From NCBI RefSeq assembly GCF_002261355.1, contig NZ_NEVU01000001.1:372001-436000 (forward strand): 64,000 bases of DNA, in the 5' to 3' direction. The notes under the pieces are model-generated. The model was given only the letters and a program-made list of their open reading frames with translations. It was not told where the DNA came from and did not search any database. The stretch comes from Bordetella genomosp. 12 (lineage in GTDB: Bacteria > Pseudomonadota > Gammaproteobacteria > Burkholderiales > Burkholderiaceae_B). Below, piece by piece: positions 25,266-35,711 of this stretch. Both the position numbers and the translations under genes were made by a program. The first letter of the stretch is position 1. Each line of letters opens with the position of its first letter.

Positions 25266-26792
25266 TCAGGCGTCCTGCGTTGCCGGCGTGCGTTGATGCC
25301 AGTCGGTCACTTGTTGGTAACGGTCGGCGACGGCCAGCAAGCGGCCTTCATCGAAGTAATTGCCGATGATCTGCAGCCCGACCGGGCGGCCCGTGCCGCC
25401 GAAGCCGCAAGGCACGGACATGGCCGGCAGGCCGGCCAGGCTCACGCCCAGGGTATAGATATCGGCCAGCCAGTCGGCGGTCGGATCGTCGCGGTTTTCG
25501 CCGATGTTCTTGGCCACGCCCGGAGCCACCGGCCCCATGATGACATCGCACTGGCCGGCGAAGGCGCGCTGGAAATCCTGCGCGATCAGGCGGCGCAGGC
25601 GCTGCGCCTGCAGATAGTAGGCGTCGTAATAGCCGTGGGACAGCACATAGGTGCCGATCAGGATGCGGCGCTTGACCTCGTCGCCGAAGCCCTCGGCCCG
25701 CGAGCGGCTGATCATTTCGTTCAGGTCGCTGTACTGGGCCGCGCGGTGGCCATAGCGCACGCCGTCAAAGCGCGCCAGATTGCTCGACGCTTCGGCCGGC
25801 GCGATCACGTAATAGGCCGGGATGGACAGCTCGGTGCGCGGCAGCGAGATCGCCACGCGCTCGGCGCCCAGCGCTTCGAATTGCTGCAGGGCTGCCTCGA
25901 TGGCCGCCGCCACGTCGGGCGCCAGGCCGGGGCCGAAGAATTCGGCCGGCACGCCGATACGCAGGCCCTTGAGCGGCAGGCTGCCGGCGGCCTGGTAGCC
26001 CTGCTGGGCCGCGTCGAAGGCCGCGCGGATGCGTCCCGGTGCGTTCGTCACGCCGTCGCAATGCGGCAGGCTGGTGGCGTCGCGCTCGTCGAAGCCGCTC
26101 ATGACGTCCAGCAATTCCAGCAGGTCGCGGCTGCTGGCCGCCAGCGGGCCGGCCTGATCCAGGCTGGAACCGAAGGCGATCATGCCGTAGCGCGAGACCG
26201 TGCCATAGGTGGGTTTGATGCCGCTGACGCCACACAGCGCGGCGGGCTGGCGCACGGAGCCGCCGGTGTCGGTGCCGGTGGCGGCGGCCACCAGGCGCGC
26301 GGCCACGGCCACGGCCGAGCCGCCGGAGGACCCTCCCGGCACGGCGTTCAGGTCCCAGGGGTTGCGCGCCGGGCCGTAGGCGGAGTTCTCATTGCCCGAA
26401 CCCATGGCGAATTCGTCGCAATTGAGCTTGCCCAGCGAGACGGCGCCGGCAGCCTGCAGACGCTCGACCACGGTGGCGTCAAAAGGACTGACATAGCCGT
26501 CGAGCATCTTGCTGCCTGCCGTGCTGCGCCAGCCGCGCGTGACGAAAGCGTCTTTGTGCGCGATGGGGATGCCGGCCAGCGGGCCGGCGGTGCCGGCGGC
26601 CAGGGCCGCGTCGGCCGCCTGCGCCTGGGCCAGCGTCAGCTCGGGATCGATGTGCAGAAAGGCGTTGAGGTGGGCGGCGGCCGCGGCCCGGGCCAGGCCG
26701 TCCCGGGCCAGTTCGACCGCGCTCACGCGGCGGTCGGCCAAGGCGGCGCGCAGGCCGGCGATATCGCCGAATTCAGTAGGGGAATGGCTCAT
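25266..26792 (-). CDS. gatA: Asp/Glu-tRNA amidotransferase subunit A
   Basis: A 508-residue amidase-signature protein that releases ammonia from glutamine for the GatB-bound tRNA. The Ser-cisSer-Lys triad is complete: Lys in [15 protein letters not shown] (residue about 78), cis-Ser in [14 protein letters not shown] and the nucleophile in [15 protein letters not shown]. It sits between gatC (3-bp gap) and gatB (2-bp gap), consistent with a tight operon. Confidence 0.97.
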   Translation of the reverse strand: MSHSPTEFGDIAGLRAALADRRVSAVELARDGLARAAAAAHLNAFLHIDPELTLAQAQAADAALAAGTAGPLAGIPIAHKDAFVTRGWRSTAGSKMLDGYVSPFDATVVERLQAAGAVSLGKLNCDEFAMGSGNENSAYGPARNPWDLNAVPGGSSGGSAVAVAARLVAAATGTDTGGSVRQPAALCGVSGIKPTYGTVSRYGMIAFGSSLDQAGPLAASSRDLLELLDVMSGFDERDATSLPHCDGVTNAPGRIRAAFDAAQQGYQAAGSLPLKGLRIGVPAEFFGPGLAPDVAAAIEAALQQFEALGAERVAISLPRTELSIPAYYVIAPAEASSNLARFDGVRYGHRAAQYSDLNEMISRSRAEGFGDEVKRRILIGTYVLSHGYYDAYYLQAQRLRRLIAQDFQRAFAGQCDVIMGPVAPGVAKNIGENRDDPTADWLADIYTLGVSLAGLPAMSVPCGFGGTGRPVGLQIIGNYFDEGRLLAVADRYQQVTDWHQRTPATQDA

Positions 26793-26795
26793 GGC

Positions 26796-27104
26796 TTACT
26801 CGATGACCTTGGGAACCAGGAACAGGCCGCCATCCTGCTCGGGGGCATTGGCCAGCAGCTCGGAGCGGCGTTGGTCCGAAGGGATTTCGGTCACGGCGTC
26901 CTGGCGCAGGCGCAGGACGATGTCCTCATGCGCGGAGAGCGGGTGGGCCAGCGGCTCCACGCCCTGGGTGTCGACCGACTGCAGGCGCTCGATCAGGTGC
27001 AGGATGCCGTTGAGCTCATCCTGCGCCCGGACGCGCTGCTCGGGGGTCAGTTCGATTCGGGCCAGGCGGGCAATGCGGGCCACGTCTTGTTCGTTCAGCG
27101 CCAT
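26796..27104 (-). CDS. gatC: Asp/Glu-tRNA amidotransferase subunit C
   Basis: A 102-residue GatC, the small linker that wraps the A and B subunits. The family core MALNEQDVARIARLARIEL and the VEPLAHPL segment are visible; the C-terminus (DGGLFLVPKVIE) matches the conserved PKV-type end. It is the first gene of gatCAB and is divergent from mreB across a 226-bp promoter region. Confidence 0.95.
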   Translation of the reverse strand: MALNEQDVARIARLARIELTPEQRVRAQDELNGILHLIERLQSVDTQGVEPLAHPLSAHEDIVLRLRQDAVTEIPSDQRRSELLANAPEQDGGLFLVPKVIE

Positions 27105-27197
27105 GGGGTAAGGTCAAAAAACAGGGGGCGTAGCGGGTGAAGGAAACCTGGCGGCATGCGCAGGCCGAACCCGTTACAAAGCTTGAATAGCTGCGAT

Positions 27198-27226
27198 TTG
27201 TACGCTATTTCCAAGGAAATTATAAG
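27198..27226 (+). promoter_or_regulatory. Sigma-70-type promoter of the mre operon
   Basis: TTGTAC (27198-27203), a 17-bp spacer and TATAAG (27221-27226). A start near 27233 gives a leader of about 98 nt before mreB. It lies within the divergent gatC-mreB interval. Confidence 0.6.
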
Positions 27227-27324
27227 TTATGATTCACGGTTTAATCGCTGCGGTCAGAGGCCACGATGGTGTAGCTCGTCGCCCCTGAGGTCGCGGCTTG
27301 ACCCTAATTCTTGAATCTAGCTGA

Positions 27325-28374
<1,050 letters not shown>

Positions 28375-28458
28375 GCTTGACCGGCCGGTCTTCGGGTCGC
28401 CTTCGCGCGATCCTGGACGGCCTCACGCCAACGGGCCCACGGGCCCGGGCTGAGATTC

Positions 28459-29343
28459 ATGCAACGACAAGGCACCCCACCGCTATTCAGGCGCGGCCCG
28501 CCGGCCGAAGTGCGTCTGGCCGTCCTCGTCGCGCTGGCGCTGGCGCTGCTTGTCGTCGATTCCCAATTGCGTCTGCTCGAACCGGTGCGGCGCACGGTGT
28601 CCGTCGTGCTCTACCCTTTCCAGCGCGCCGTGATGGCGCCGCGCGACCTCGTGCAGCAGGTCGACGAGTGGATCAACGCCGCCAACCTCATCCGCAGCGA
28701 AAACGAAGCCCTGCAACGGCAGCGCATCGAACTGTCGCAGGTGGCCACCCATGCCGTGCAACTGGCCGCGGAAAACGCCCAGTTGCGCCGCCTGCTGGGC
28801 GTGACCGACACGGTCGGCCAGCCGGCCAGCGTGGTCGAGGTGCTGTATGAGCCGCCCAACGCGTTTCATCAGCGCCTGGTCTTCAACAAGGGCAGCAAGG
28901 CGGGTATCGCGCCGGGCATGCCCGTCATTGACGAAGGCGGCGTGGTGGGTCAGATCGTGCGCGTGACGCCCATGACGGCCGAGGCCGCCATGGTGACCGA
29001 CGAGCGCATCTCCATCCCGGTGCAGGTGCTGCGCAATGGCTTGCGTCTGGTCGCCTTTGGCGGCAATTCTCCTGGTGTCATGGAAGTGCGTTATCTCGCG
29101 GCCAATGCCGACATCAAGCCCGGCGACACCATCGTGACCTCCGGCGTGGGCGGCCTGTTTCCGGCGGGGCTGCCCGTGGCCAAGGTGACCTCCGTCGAAC
29201 GCGATACCGCCTCCGGCTTTGCGCGCGCACTGTGCGAACCGCTGGCGCATCCCGAACGCTACCGCCATTTTCTGGTGCTGCAGGTCGATGTGGCCCGCGC
29301 AGAAGCCAACCGCGAGGAGGCCGATCTTGGCGCCCCGCAATAA
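28459..29343 (+). CDS. mreC: Rod-shape protein MreC
   Basis: A 294-residue bitopic protein. One membrane helix lies at about residues 18-35 (VRLAVLVALALALLVVDS), followed by a coiled coil (residues about 70-105, with ENEALQRQRIELSQ) and two periplasmic beta domains containing GVVGQIVRV and GDTIVTSGVGGLFPAGLPV. MreC links MreB to PBP2 and activates the RodA-PBP2 synthase. The start at ATG 28459 lies 84 bp after mreB. Its end overlaps mreD by 17 bp. Confidence 0.96.
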   Translation: MQRQGTPPLFRRGPPAEVRLAVLVALALALLVVDSQLRLLEPVRRTVSVVLYPFQRAVMAPRDLVQQVDEWINAANLIRSENEALQRQRIELSQVATHAVQLAAENAQLRRLLGVTDTVGQPASVVEVLYEPPNAFHQRLVFNKGSKAGIAPGMPVIDEGGVVGQIVRVTPMTAEAAMVTDERISIPVQVLRNGLRLVAFGGNSPGVMEVRYLAANADIKPGDTIVTSGVGGLFPAGLPVAKVTSVERDTASGFARALCEPLAHPERYRHFLVLQVDVARAEANREEADLGAPQ

Positions 29344-29893
29344 CGCCGCGCATCGCGCGCCGCGCACGCTGGGCACGCCCAGCAACGTGCAGCCCGAGCG
29401 GCTCACCCGGCCTGCCAACGGCGCCTTCGTCTGGGGCACCTTGCTGCTGGTGTGGCTGCTGTCTCTGTTGCCCTGGCGGCAATGGCCGGCCTCGCCCGAT
29501 ATCCTGGCCTTGGTCATCGCGTTCTGGAGTGCTTACGAGCCGCGCCGGGTGGGCATGTTCACCGCTTTTGCCTTTGGCCTGCTGCTCGACGTCCATGACG
29601 CCAGCCTGCTGGGCGCCCATGCCTTGTCCTATACGCTCATCGCCTATGGGGCGCTGGCCCTGAGCCGCCGGCTGCAGCGCTTCGATCTCTGGAGCCAGGC
29701 CATGCATATGCTGCCGATCTTTTTCGTGCCGCAATTGCTGACCCAGATCATCCTGGCCTGGCTGGCCGGCCGGTGGGCCGGTTGGGACTGGGCCATCGGC
29801 GTGTTGTTGACCGCCGCATTGTGGCCCATCTTCGGCTGGGTGCTGCAACTGCCGCAACGTCGTTACGATGACGTCGAGTCTTCCGCCAGCTGA
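29327..29893 (+). CDS. mreD: Rod-shape protein MreD
   Basis: A 188-residue inner-membrane protein with about five helices, part of the elongasome. The family block AFAFGLLLDVHDASLLGAHAL is at about residues 80-100. I place the start at TTG 29327, which has GAGGAGG six bases upstream inside mreC; the longer open frame upstream is out of family. This makes a 17-bp overlap with mreC and suggests coupled translation. A basic, Asn/Pro-rich N-terminus precedes the first helix at about residue 33. Confidence 0.9.
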   Translation: MAPRNNAAHRAPRTLGTPSNVQPERLTRPANGAFVWGTLLLVWLLSLLPWRQWPASPDILALVIAFWSAYEPRRVGMFTAFAFGLLLDVHDASLLGAHALSYTLIAYGALALSRRLQRFDLWSQAMHMLPIFFVPQLLTQIILAWLAGRWAGWDWAIGVLLTAALWPIFGWVLQLPQRRYDDVESSAS

Positions 29894-29904
29894 GCGGCGC
29901 GCCC

Positions 29905-31806
29905 ATGTTCGAGTTCAAGAAGACCAGCCAGCAACAGAAGCAGCGCTTTCGCCTGCGCGCCTGGGTGGGCGGCCTGTTCGCGCTGGTGTGCTTCGGCGTG
30001 CTGGCCGGCCGCTTCTGGTTCTTGCAGGTCGATCGGTACGAAGGCCTGTCCGAGCGCGCCGACCGTAACCGCATCGCCGTGCAGCCCATCGCGCCCCGGC
30101 GCGGGGAAGTGCTCGACCGCAATGGGGTGGTGCTGGCGCGCAACTACCGCACCTACACGCTGGAAGTCGTGCCGGCACGCGCGGGCTCCATCGATGATCT
30201 GTTTGCGCGCCTGACGCCCGTGGTCTATATCAGCCCGACCGATCAGCGCCGTTTCAAGCGCCGGGTGGCCGAGTCCAGCCGCTATGCCAACCTGGTGCTG
30301 CGCAACAACCTCAATGACACCGAGGCGGCCTGGTTTTCGGCCCATGCCTTCGAGTTTCCCGGGGTGGAGCTGCGCGCGCGCTGGGTGCGCGAGTACCCGC
30401 AGGGTGAAGCCGCCGCCCATGTCGTGGGCTATATCGGCCGTATCGCCGAAAACGATCTGGACGAGCTCGAAAAGAGCGGCCAGATGGGCAACTACCGCGG
30501 CACGGATGTGATCGGCAAGAAAGGCATCGAAAAGACCTGGGAGCAGGCCCTGCATGGGCGCACCGGCTTGGAGGAAGTCGAAGTCACCGCCGGCGGGCGT
30601 CCGGTGCGCACGCTGCGGCGTATCGATCCGGTGCCCGGCTCGGACATCATGCTGTCCATCGATCTGGAGTTGCAGCGCATCGCCGAGAAGGCCTTCGAGG
30701 GCCGCCGCGGCGCGCTGGTGGCGCTCGACCCCGACACGGGCGAAGTGCTGGCCTTTGTCTCGCAGCCCTCCTTCGACCCCAATCTGTTTGTCGACGGCAT
30801 CGACGTCGAAAACTGGCGCCGCCTGAACGAATCGCCCGATCACCCGCTGATCAACCGTCCGCTGTCGGGCACCTATCCGATCGGCTCGACCTATAAGCCC
30901 TTCGTGGGTCTGGCCGCGCTCGAACTGGGCAAGCGCCGGGCCACCGACCGCATGCCCGATCCGGGATATTTCGAGTTCGGCGGCCAGAAATTCCGCAACG
31001 CCGCCGGCGCGGTCTTCGGCATGACCGACATGCATAAGGCGATTGTCGTGTCCTCGGATACGTATTTCTATTCGCTCGGTCCGGAAATCGGCGTCAATGC
31101 GCTGCATGACTTTTCCAAGCAATTCGGTTTCGGCCAGATCACGGGCATCGATCTGGAAGGCGAGCGCGCGGGCGTGCTGCCCTCGACCGACTGGAAGCGG
31201 CGCGCCTACAAGGATCGTGAACGCCAGCGCTGGTATGCCGGGGAAACCATTTCGGTGGCCGTGGGCCAGGGTTACAACGCCTTTACCTTGCTGCAACTGG
31301 CTCAGGCCACCTCCACGCTGGCCAACAACGGCCTGTACCGCCGGCCGCATCTGGTGCATGCGGTGCGCGACGCCCGTTCCGGATCGCTGGCGGCCACCCC
31401 GTCCACGCCCGACTATCGCATTCCGCTCAAGCAAGCCAATCTGGACGTCATCAAGGGCGCCATGACCGACGTGATCCGTTCTGGCACGGCGCGGCGCGCC
31501 TTCGCCGGCGCACCCTATCAGGCAGCGGGCAAGACCGGCACGGCGCAGGTGTTCAGCCTGCGCGGCGGGCAATACCGGGCCTCGGCACTGGATGAGCGTT
31601 TGCGCGACCATGCCCTGTTCATGGGCTTCGCGCCCGCCGATCACCCGCGCATCGCCGTGGCGCTCATCGTGGAGAACGCGGGTTGGGGCGCCAGCGCCGC
31701 CGCGCCCGTGGCGCGCGAGGTCTTCGACTACTGGCTCGGTCCCAAGCGGGAAGACAAGATCGAGCGCGCGCAGCCGGCTGTCGCGGCGCGGGAGAGCGCC
31801 GAATGA
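29905..31806 (+). CDS. mrdA: Penicillin-binding protein 2 (MrdA)
   Basis: A 633-residue class B transpeptidase of the elongasome. After a short cytoplasmic tail there is one membrane helix (residues about 22-40), the pedestal domain with RGEVLDRNGVVLARN, and a transpeptidase domain bearing SxxK (GSTYKPF), the SSDTY (SxN-equivalent) motif, and KTGTAQ. It crosslinks lateral peptidoglycan with RodA as polymerase. The stop overlaps the rodA start (ATGA at 31803), so the pair is translationally coupled. Length and motif order are normal. Confidence 0.97.
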   Translation: MFEFKKTSQQQKQRFRLRAWVGGLFALVCFGVLAGRFWFLQVDRYEGLSERADRNRIAVQPIAPRRGEVLDRNGVVLARNYRTYTLEVVPARAGSIDDLFARLTPVVYISPTDQRRFKRRVAESSRYANLVLRNNLNDTEAAWFSAHAFEFPGVELRARWVREYPQGEAAAHVVGYIGRIAENDLDELEKSGQMGNYRGTDVIGKKGIEKTWEQALHGRTGLEEVEVTAGGRPVRTLRRIDPVPGSDIMLSIDLELQRIAEKAFEGRRGALVALDPDTGEVLAFVSQPSFDPNLFVDGIDVENWRRLNESPDHPLINRPLSGTYPIGSTYKPFVGLAALELGKRRATDRMPDPGYFEFGGQKFRNAAGAVFGMTDMHKAIVVSSDTYFYSLGPEIGVNALHDFSKQFGFGQITGIDLEGERAGVLPSTDWKRRAYKDRERQRWYAGETISVAVGQGYNAFTLLQLAQATSTLANNGLYRRPHLVHAVRDARSGSLAATPSTPDYRIPLKQANLDVIKGAMTDVIRSGTARRAFAGAPYQAAGKTGTAQVFSLRGGQYRASALDERLRDHALFMGFAPADHPRIAVALIVENAGWGASAAAPVAREVFDYWLGPKREDKIERAQPAVAARESAE

Positions 31807-32939
31807 AGCGTCTGGGCCTGATCCTGCTGCGGATCTTCACCGCGTTTGACTGGCCCTTGCTGCTGGTGCTGGTGTTGTTCGCCGCGTTGGGCTTGACCGT
31901 CATGCACTCGGCGGTGGGCAGCACCGACTGGCGTTTCGCCGAGCAGTCGCGCAATTTCATCATCGCTTTTTTTGCGATGTGGATCATGGCGCTCGTGCCG
32001 CCCCAGACCCTGATGAAGCTGGCGCTGCCCTTCTATGTGCTGGGCATCGTGCTGCTGCTGGGCGTGGAGTTCGCCGGCGAGACGAGCAAGGGCGCGACCC
32101 GCTGGCTGAATCTGGGATTCACGCGCATTCAGCCTTCGGAGATGATGAAGATCGCCGTGCCCATGATGCTGGCCTGGTATTTCCAGCGCCACGAGGGCCA
32201 GGTGCGCATCCGCGACTTTCTGGTGGCCGCGCTGATGCTGGTCGCACCCTTCGGGCTGATCGTGCTGCAGCCCGACCTGGGGACGGCCCTGCTGGTGTTC
32301 GGCGCGGGGTTTTTCGTGATTTATTTCGCCGGCCTGTCGTTCAAGCTGCTGGTGCCGGCGGTGCTCGTGGGCGTGATCGCCATCGGGACGCTGGTGTACT
32401 ACGAAGATCAGCTTTGCGAACCCGATGTCGATTGGGTCGTGCTGCACGACTACCAGAAGCATCGCGTCTGCACCTTGCTCAATCCGAGTTCCGATCCGCT
32501 GGGCAAGGGCTTTCACACCATCCAGTCGATGATCGCGGTGGGCTCGGGCGGCCTGTACGGCAAGGGCTATATGCAGGGCACCCAGACCCATCTGGACTTC
32601 ATCCCCGAGCGCACGACCGATTTCATCTTTGCGGTCTATGCCGAGGAGTTCGGCCTGTACGGCGGCGTTGCGCTGCTGGTGCTCTACAGTCTGTTGATTG
32701 CACGCGGGCTGGCGATTGCCTCCCGCTGCGGCAATCAGTTCGGGCGTTTGCTGGCGGGCTCCATGACGATGATGATGTTCATCTATGTGTTCGTGAATGT
32801 CGGCATGGTCACGGGCATCTTGCCCGTGGTGGGTGTGCCCCTGCCCTTCATGAGCTATGGGGGCACGGCCCTGCTCACCATGGGTGTGGCCTTCGGCATC
32901 ATGATGAGCATCAGCCGCGCCAAGCCGGTCAAGGCCTGA
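31803..32939 (+). CDS. rodA: SEDS peptidoglycan polymerase RodA
   Basis: A 378-residue SEDS-family glycosyltransferase with ten membrane segments. Conserved stretches include GATRWLNLGFTRIQPSEMMK, LIVLQPDLGTALLV (with the catalytic-site Asp), the long extracellular loop with NPSSDPLGKGFH, THLDFIPERTTDFIFAVYAEEFG, and LPFMSYGGTALL. It polymerises glycan strands from lipid II together with PBP2. ATG 31803 overlaps the mrdA stop by four bases. A GC hairpin follows the stop. Confidence 0.97.
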   Translation: MKRLGLILLRIFTAFDWPLLLVLVLFAALGLTVMHSAVGSTDWRFAEQSRNFIIAFFAMWIMALVPPQTLMKLALPFYVLGIVLLLGVEFAGETSKGATRWLNLGFTRIQPSEMMKIAVPMMLAWYFQRHEGQVRIRDFLVAALMLVAPFGLIVLQPDLGTALLVFGAGFFVIYFAGLSFKLLVPAVLVGVIAIGTLVYYEDQLCEPDVDWVVLHDYQKHRVCTLLNPSSDPLGKGFHTIQSMIAVGSGGLYGKGYMQGTQTHLDFIPERTTDFIFAVYAEEFGLYGGVALLVLYSLLIARGLAIASRCGNQFGRLLAGSMTMMMFIYVFVNVGMVTGILPVVGVPLPFMSYGGTALLTMGVAFGIMMSISRAKPVKA

Positions 32940-32964
32940 GCGCGCCCAGGCCTTGAACCGCCGC

Positions 32965-32985
32965 CGCGCCGCCTCGGGCGGCGCG
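32965..32985 (+). terminator. GC hairpin after rodA
   Basis: CGCGCCGCC (32965-32973), loop TCG, and the exact complement (32977-32985), between the convergent rodA and dehydrogenase genes. There is no U-run, so it may act with Rho. Confidence 0.45.
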
Positions 32986-32992
32986 GGCCGCG

Positions 32993-34051
32993 TCAGCCCG
33001 GCTGGACGGCCGGCGGCGCGACATTTAGCGATTGCCCCAGCTTGCTGAGATTTTCCCAGATGGCCGGCGCGAACTCGATCGCGTCGCGATTGATCTCGCG
33101 GTTGGCGGCTTCGTATTCGCCCGGATATTGCACCCGGTCCACGCCCGGCTGTGGCGGGCAGGCATGCAGATAGTCGATGAAGGCATCCACTTCGTGCGTG
33201 CGCCAGCTGGCGTTGAAGTCCACCTGCGGGTTGAGCAGCACCGCAAACAGATTGTTGGTGGCCACGCCCTGGCGCGGATTGTCCGGCTGGATAGTGCCGC
33301 CGCCCGAGAGCACGCCGGCCAGCAGCTCGGCGACCAGACCCATGGCATAACCCTTGTGCCCGCCGAAAGGCAGCAGCGCGCCGGGCGGGTCGGTGAACAA
33401 GGCGTTGGGGTCGGTGGTCGGGTTGCCTTGCGCATCGATCAGCGATCCCGGGGGCGCGGGCTCACCCTTGGTGGCCAGCACGCGCGCCTTGTTCACGGCG
33501 ATCGAGCTGGTGGCCATGTCGACGATCAGCGGCGGCCGGCCGCCCGGCAGCGGGCCGGCAAAGCACAGCGGATTGGTCGTCAGGCAGGCGCGGGCGCCGC
33601 CATAGGGCGCCACGGTCGGTGCCCGGTTGATCACGTTGGTGAAGGCCAGCAGGATCAGCCCCGCGTTGGCAGCCATCTCGCCATAGTGGCCCATGCGCCC
33701 GAGGTGATGGCTGCGGCGCAGGGTCAGGATGCACGAACCGAGCTCACTGGTGCGCTTGATGGCGGCCTGCACCGCCATCTTGCCCACGTGCTGCCCGAAA
33801 CCGTTATCCCCATCGAAGGCCAGGAAACTGCCATTGTCGGTCAGCAGTTGCAGGCGGCCGTCGGCGCGCACGAAGCCGTCCTTGAGCACGCGTGCGTAGT
33901 TGGGCAGGATGGACAGGCCGTGGCTGGTGTAGCCAACACGGTCGGATTCGGTCAGGTGCTCGGCCACGTCGTGGGCGATGTCCTGCGGCACGCCTTGCGC
34001 ACGGAGCAGGGCCTCGCCGTAGGCAATTGCATCGGCAATCGCGATTTTCAT
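32993..34051 (-). CDS. Malate/L-lactate dehydrogenase (Ldh_2) family oxidoreductase, second copy
   Basis: A 352-residue Ldh_2-family NAD(P) dehydrogenase, distinct from the one at 13120-14127. The catalytic His region RRSHHLGRMGHYGEMAA, SHGLSILPNY near the N-terminus, TTNPLCFAGP, PLIVDMATSSIA and GHKGYAMGLVAELLAG are present. It follows a DASS-family anion transporter by 10 bp on the same strand, so it likely oxidises the imported hydroxy-acid. The specific substrate (malate, sulfolactate, ureidoglycolate or another) is unresolved. Confidence 0.88.
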   Translation of the reverse strand: MKIAIADAIAYGEALLRAQGVPQDIAHDVAEHLTESDRVGYTSHGLSILPNYARVLKDGFVRADGRLQLLTDNGSFLAFDGDNGFGQHVGKMAVQAAIKRTSELGSCILTLRRSHHLGRMGHYGEMAANAGLILLAFTNVINRAPTVAPYGGARACLTTNPLCFAGPLPGGRPPLIVDMATSSIAVNKARVLATKGEPAPPGSLIDAQGNPTTDPNALFTDPPGALLPFGGHKGYAMGLVAELLAGVLSGGGTIQPDNPRQGVATNNLFAVLLNPQVDFNASWRTHEVDAFIDYLHACPPQPGVDRVQYPGEYEAANREINRDAIEFAPAIWENLSKLGQSLNVAPPAVQPG

Positions 34052-34061
34052 GCGTGGCTCC

Positions 34062-35555
34062 TCAGATGACGCCCAGCCAGCGCCAGTAGGTCGCGCCCAT
34101 CAGCAGCATCAGCCCGTAGCCCACGAGGGTGATGATGATGCCGACCTTGGCGAACTGCTTGGCGGTGAAGGTTTCCGTGCCCAGGCACACCATGTTCTGC
34201 GGCGCGTTGATGGGCAGAATGAAGCCGTAGCTGACCACGAAGCCCAGCAGCATCGTCATGCCCAGGCGGTTGAAGTCGCCCGGCAAGGTCTGCAGCACCG
34301 AGATCAGAATGGGCAGCATGGCCGATGTCAGTGCGGTGGCGCTGGCAAAACCCAAGTGGATCAGGATGAGGAAGGCCGACAGGATGGCGAAGATCATCAG
34401 CGGGCTGACGTGATCCAGGCCGGTATGCGTGACCACCTGATTGCCCAGCCACTGGCCGGCCTGTGTCGACAGCAGGGCCGAGCCCAGGCTGATACCCACG
34501 CCGAAGACGATGACCGTGCCCCACGGAATACGCGATTGCACGTCTTTCCACGTCATCACGCCGATGCGCGGCAACATGAGCAGCACCAGGCCGAAGTAGG
34601 TGGTCGAGGTGGTGTCGAAGTTGTGCAGGATTTTTTCAGTGGACCAGCACACCAGCAGCATGATGGACACGGCCAGCAGGCGCTTTTGCGGGCCCGTCAT
34701 GGGGCCGAGTTCGCGCAGCTCGCGTTCGACGGCTTCCTTGCCGCCGGCGATTTCATCGCTTTCCGGCGGCAGCATCTTGAGCACGACGAAGATCAGCACC
34801 GCGGACATGATGATGGACCACGGCGTGCCGGCGATCAGCCACTCGGCCCAGCTCACGCGCTGGCCGAGCATTTTTTCCATGAAGCCGACGGTCAGCAGGT
34901 TTTGCGCGGCGGCGGTCTGGATGCCGACGTTCCAGATGCTGGTCGCCTGGGCCACGATGATCATGATGCCGGCGGCGATGTTGGAGCGCTTGTTCACGCC
35001 GAAGGCTGCGATCACGCCCATCATGATGGGCACGACGGCGGCGCTGCGCGCGGTGGCGCTGGGCACGACCAGGCTGAGCACGATGGTCACGGCGATGGCG
35101 CCGATCATGATGCGGCGCGTGGTGGTGCCGATTTTCGAGAGCGTGACCAGGGCGATGCGCCGGTCCAGGCCGGTGAATGTCATGGCCGCGGCGATGAACA
35201 GCGCGCCGGCCACCAGCGCCAGGGCGGAGTTGGCAAAGCCTTGCAGGGCCATGGTGATGGCCGCCGACGTGCCGATCAGCACATCCGGGTTCTTGATCGA
35301 CGGCGCCGTGCCGAGCAAAAACGCCATCAGGGTCGTGACCATGATGGCGCTGGCTTCATACGAGACGGCTTCTGTCACCCAGACCACGACGGCAAACGCC
35401 AGAATGGCCAGCATGCGGTGACCCGCAACGGGCAGCTCGGCAGGCGTGGGGATGAGCAGGACGATGATGAGGGCGAGAATGCCCGCGACAAGGCCTATGG
35501 GAATACTGGATTTTTTTGGGGCTTGCGGGGCAGGGACAGCGGCTTGCGCGGTCAT
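34062..35555 (-). CDS. DASS/SLC13-type anion:sodium symporter
   Basis: A 497-residue inner-membrane transporter with about twelve to fourteen segments. It matches the divalent-anion:sodium symporter family: N-terminal IPTPAELPVAGHRMLAILAF, VVVWVTEAVSYEASAIMVT, and C-terminal GFVVSYGFILPINAPQNMV. Members move dicarboxylates, citrate or related anions. ATG 35555 is chosen since GGAG lies seven bases upstream; an ATG two codons earlier would be too close. It leads a two-gene unit with the Ldh_2 dehydrogenase. Confidence 0.88.
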   Translation of the reverse strand: MTAQAAVPAPQAPKKSSIPIGLVAGILALIIVLLIPTPAELPVAGHRMLAILAFAVVVWVTEAVSYEASAIMVTTLMAFLLGTAPSIKNPDVLIGTSAAITMALQGFANSALALVAGALFIAAAMTFTGLDRRIALVTLSKIGTTTRRIMIGAIAVTIVLSLVVPSATARSAAVVPIMMGVIAAFGVNKRSNIAAGIMIIVAQATSIWNVGIQTAAAQNLLTVGFMEKMLGQRVSWAEWLIAGTPWSIIMSAVLIFVVLKMLPPESDEIAGGKEAVERELRELGPMTGPQKRLLAVSIMLLVCWSTEKILHNFDTTSTTYFGLVLLMLPRIGVMTWKDVQSRIPWGTVIVFGVGISLGSALLSTQAGQWLGNQVVTHTGLDHVSPLMIFAILSAFLILIHLGFASATALTSAMLPILISVLQTLPGDFNRLGMTMLLGFVVSYGFILPINAPQNMVCLGTETFTAKQFAKVGIIITLVGYGLMLLMGATYWRWLGVI

Positions 35556-35711
35556 ATGCATCTCCGTTTCTGAGTCAAAACCACGACGAAACAAGTGTAA
35601 CGACTAGAGGGAAACCCGTATTGATGGCTATCAAGCTAGCACGCTTTTACGCTTGTGGGCAGGGGGGCCGCAGATTATGCTGCTCAGCCCGACGTCAGGC
35701 AAGCATTGGTT

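Noticed and set aside
25293-27140. 615-codon plus-strand frame across gatA and gatC
   Set aside because: Shadow frame; the minus strand encodes the amidotransferase subunits with all catalytic motifs.
29863-31644. 593-codon minus-strand frame opposite mrdA
   Set aside because: Shadow of PBP2; no recognisable domain and no ribosome-binding site.
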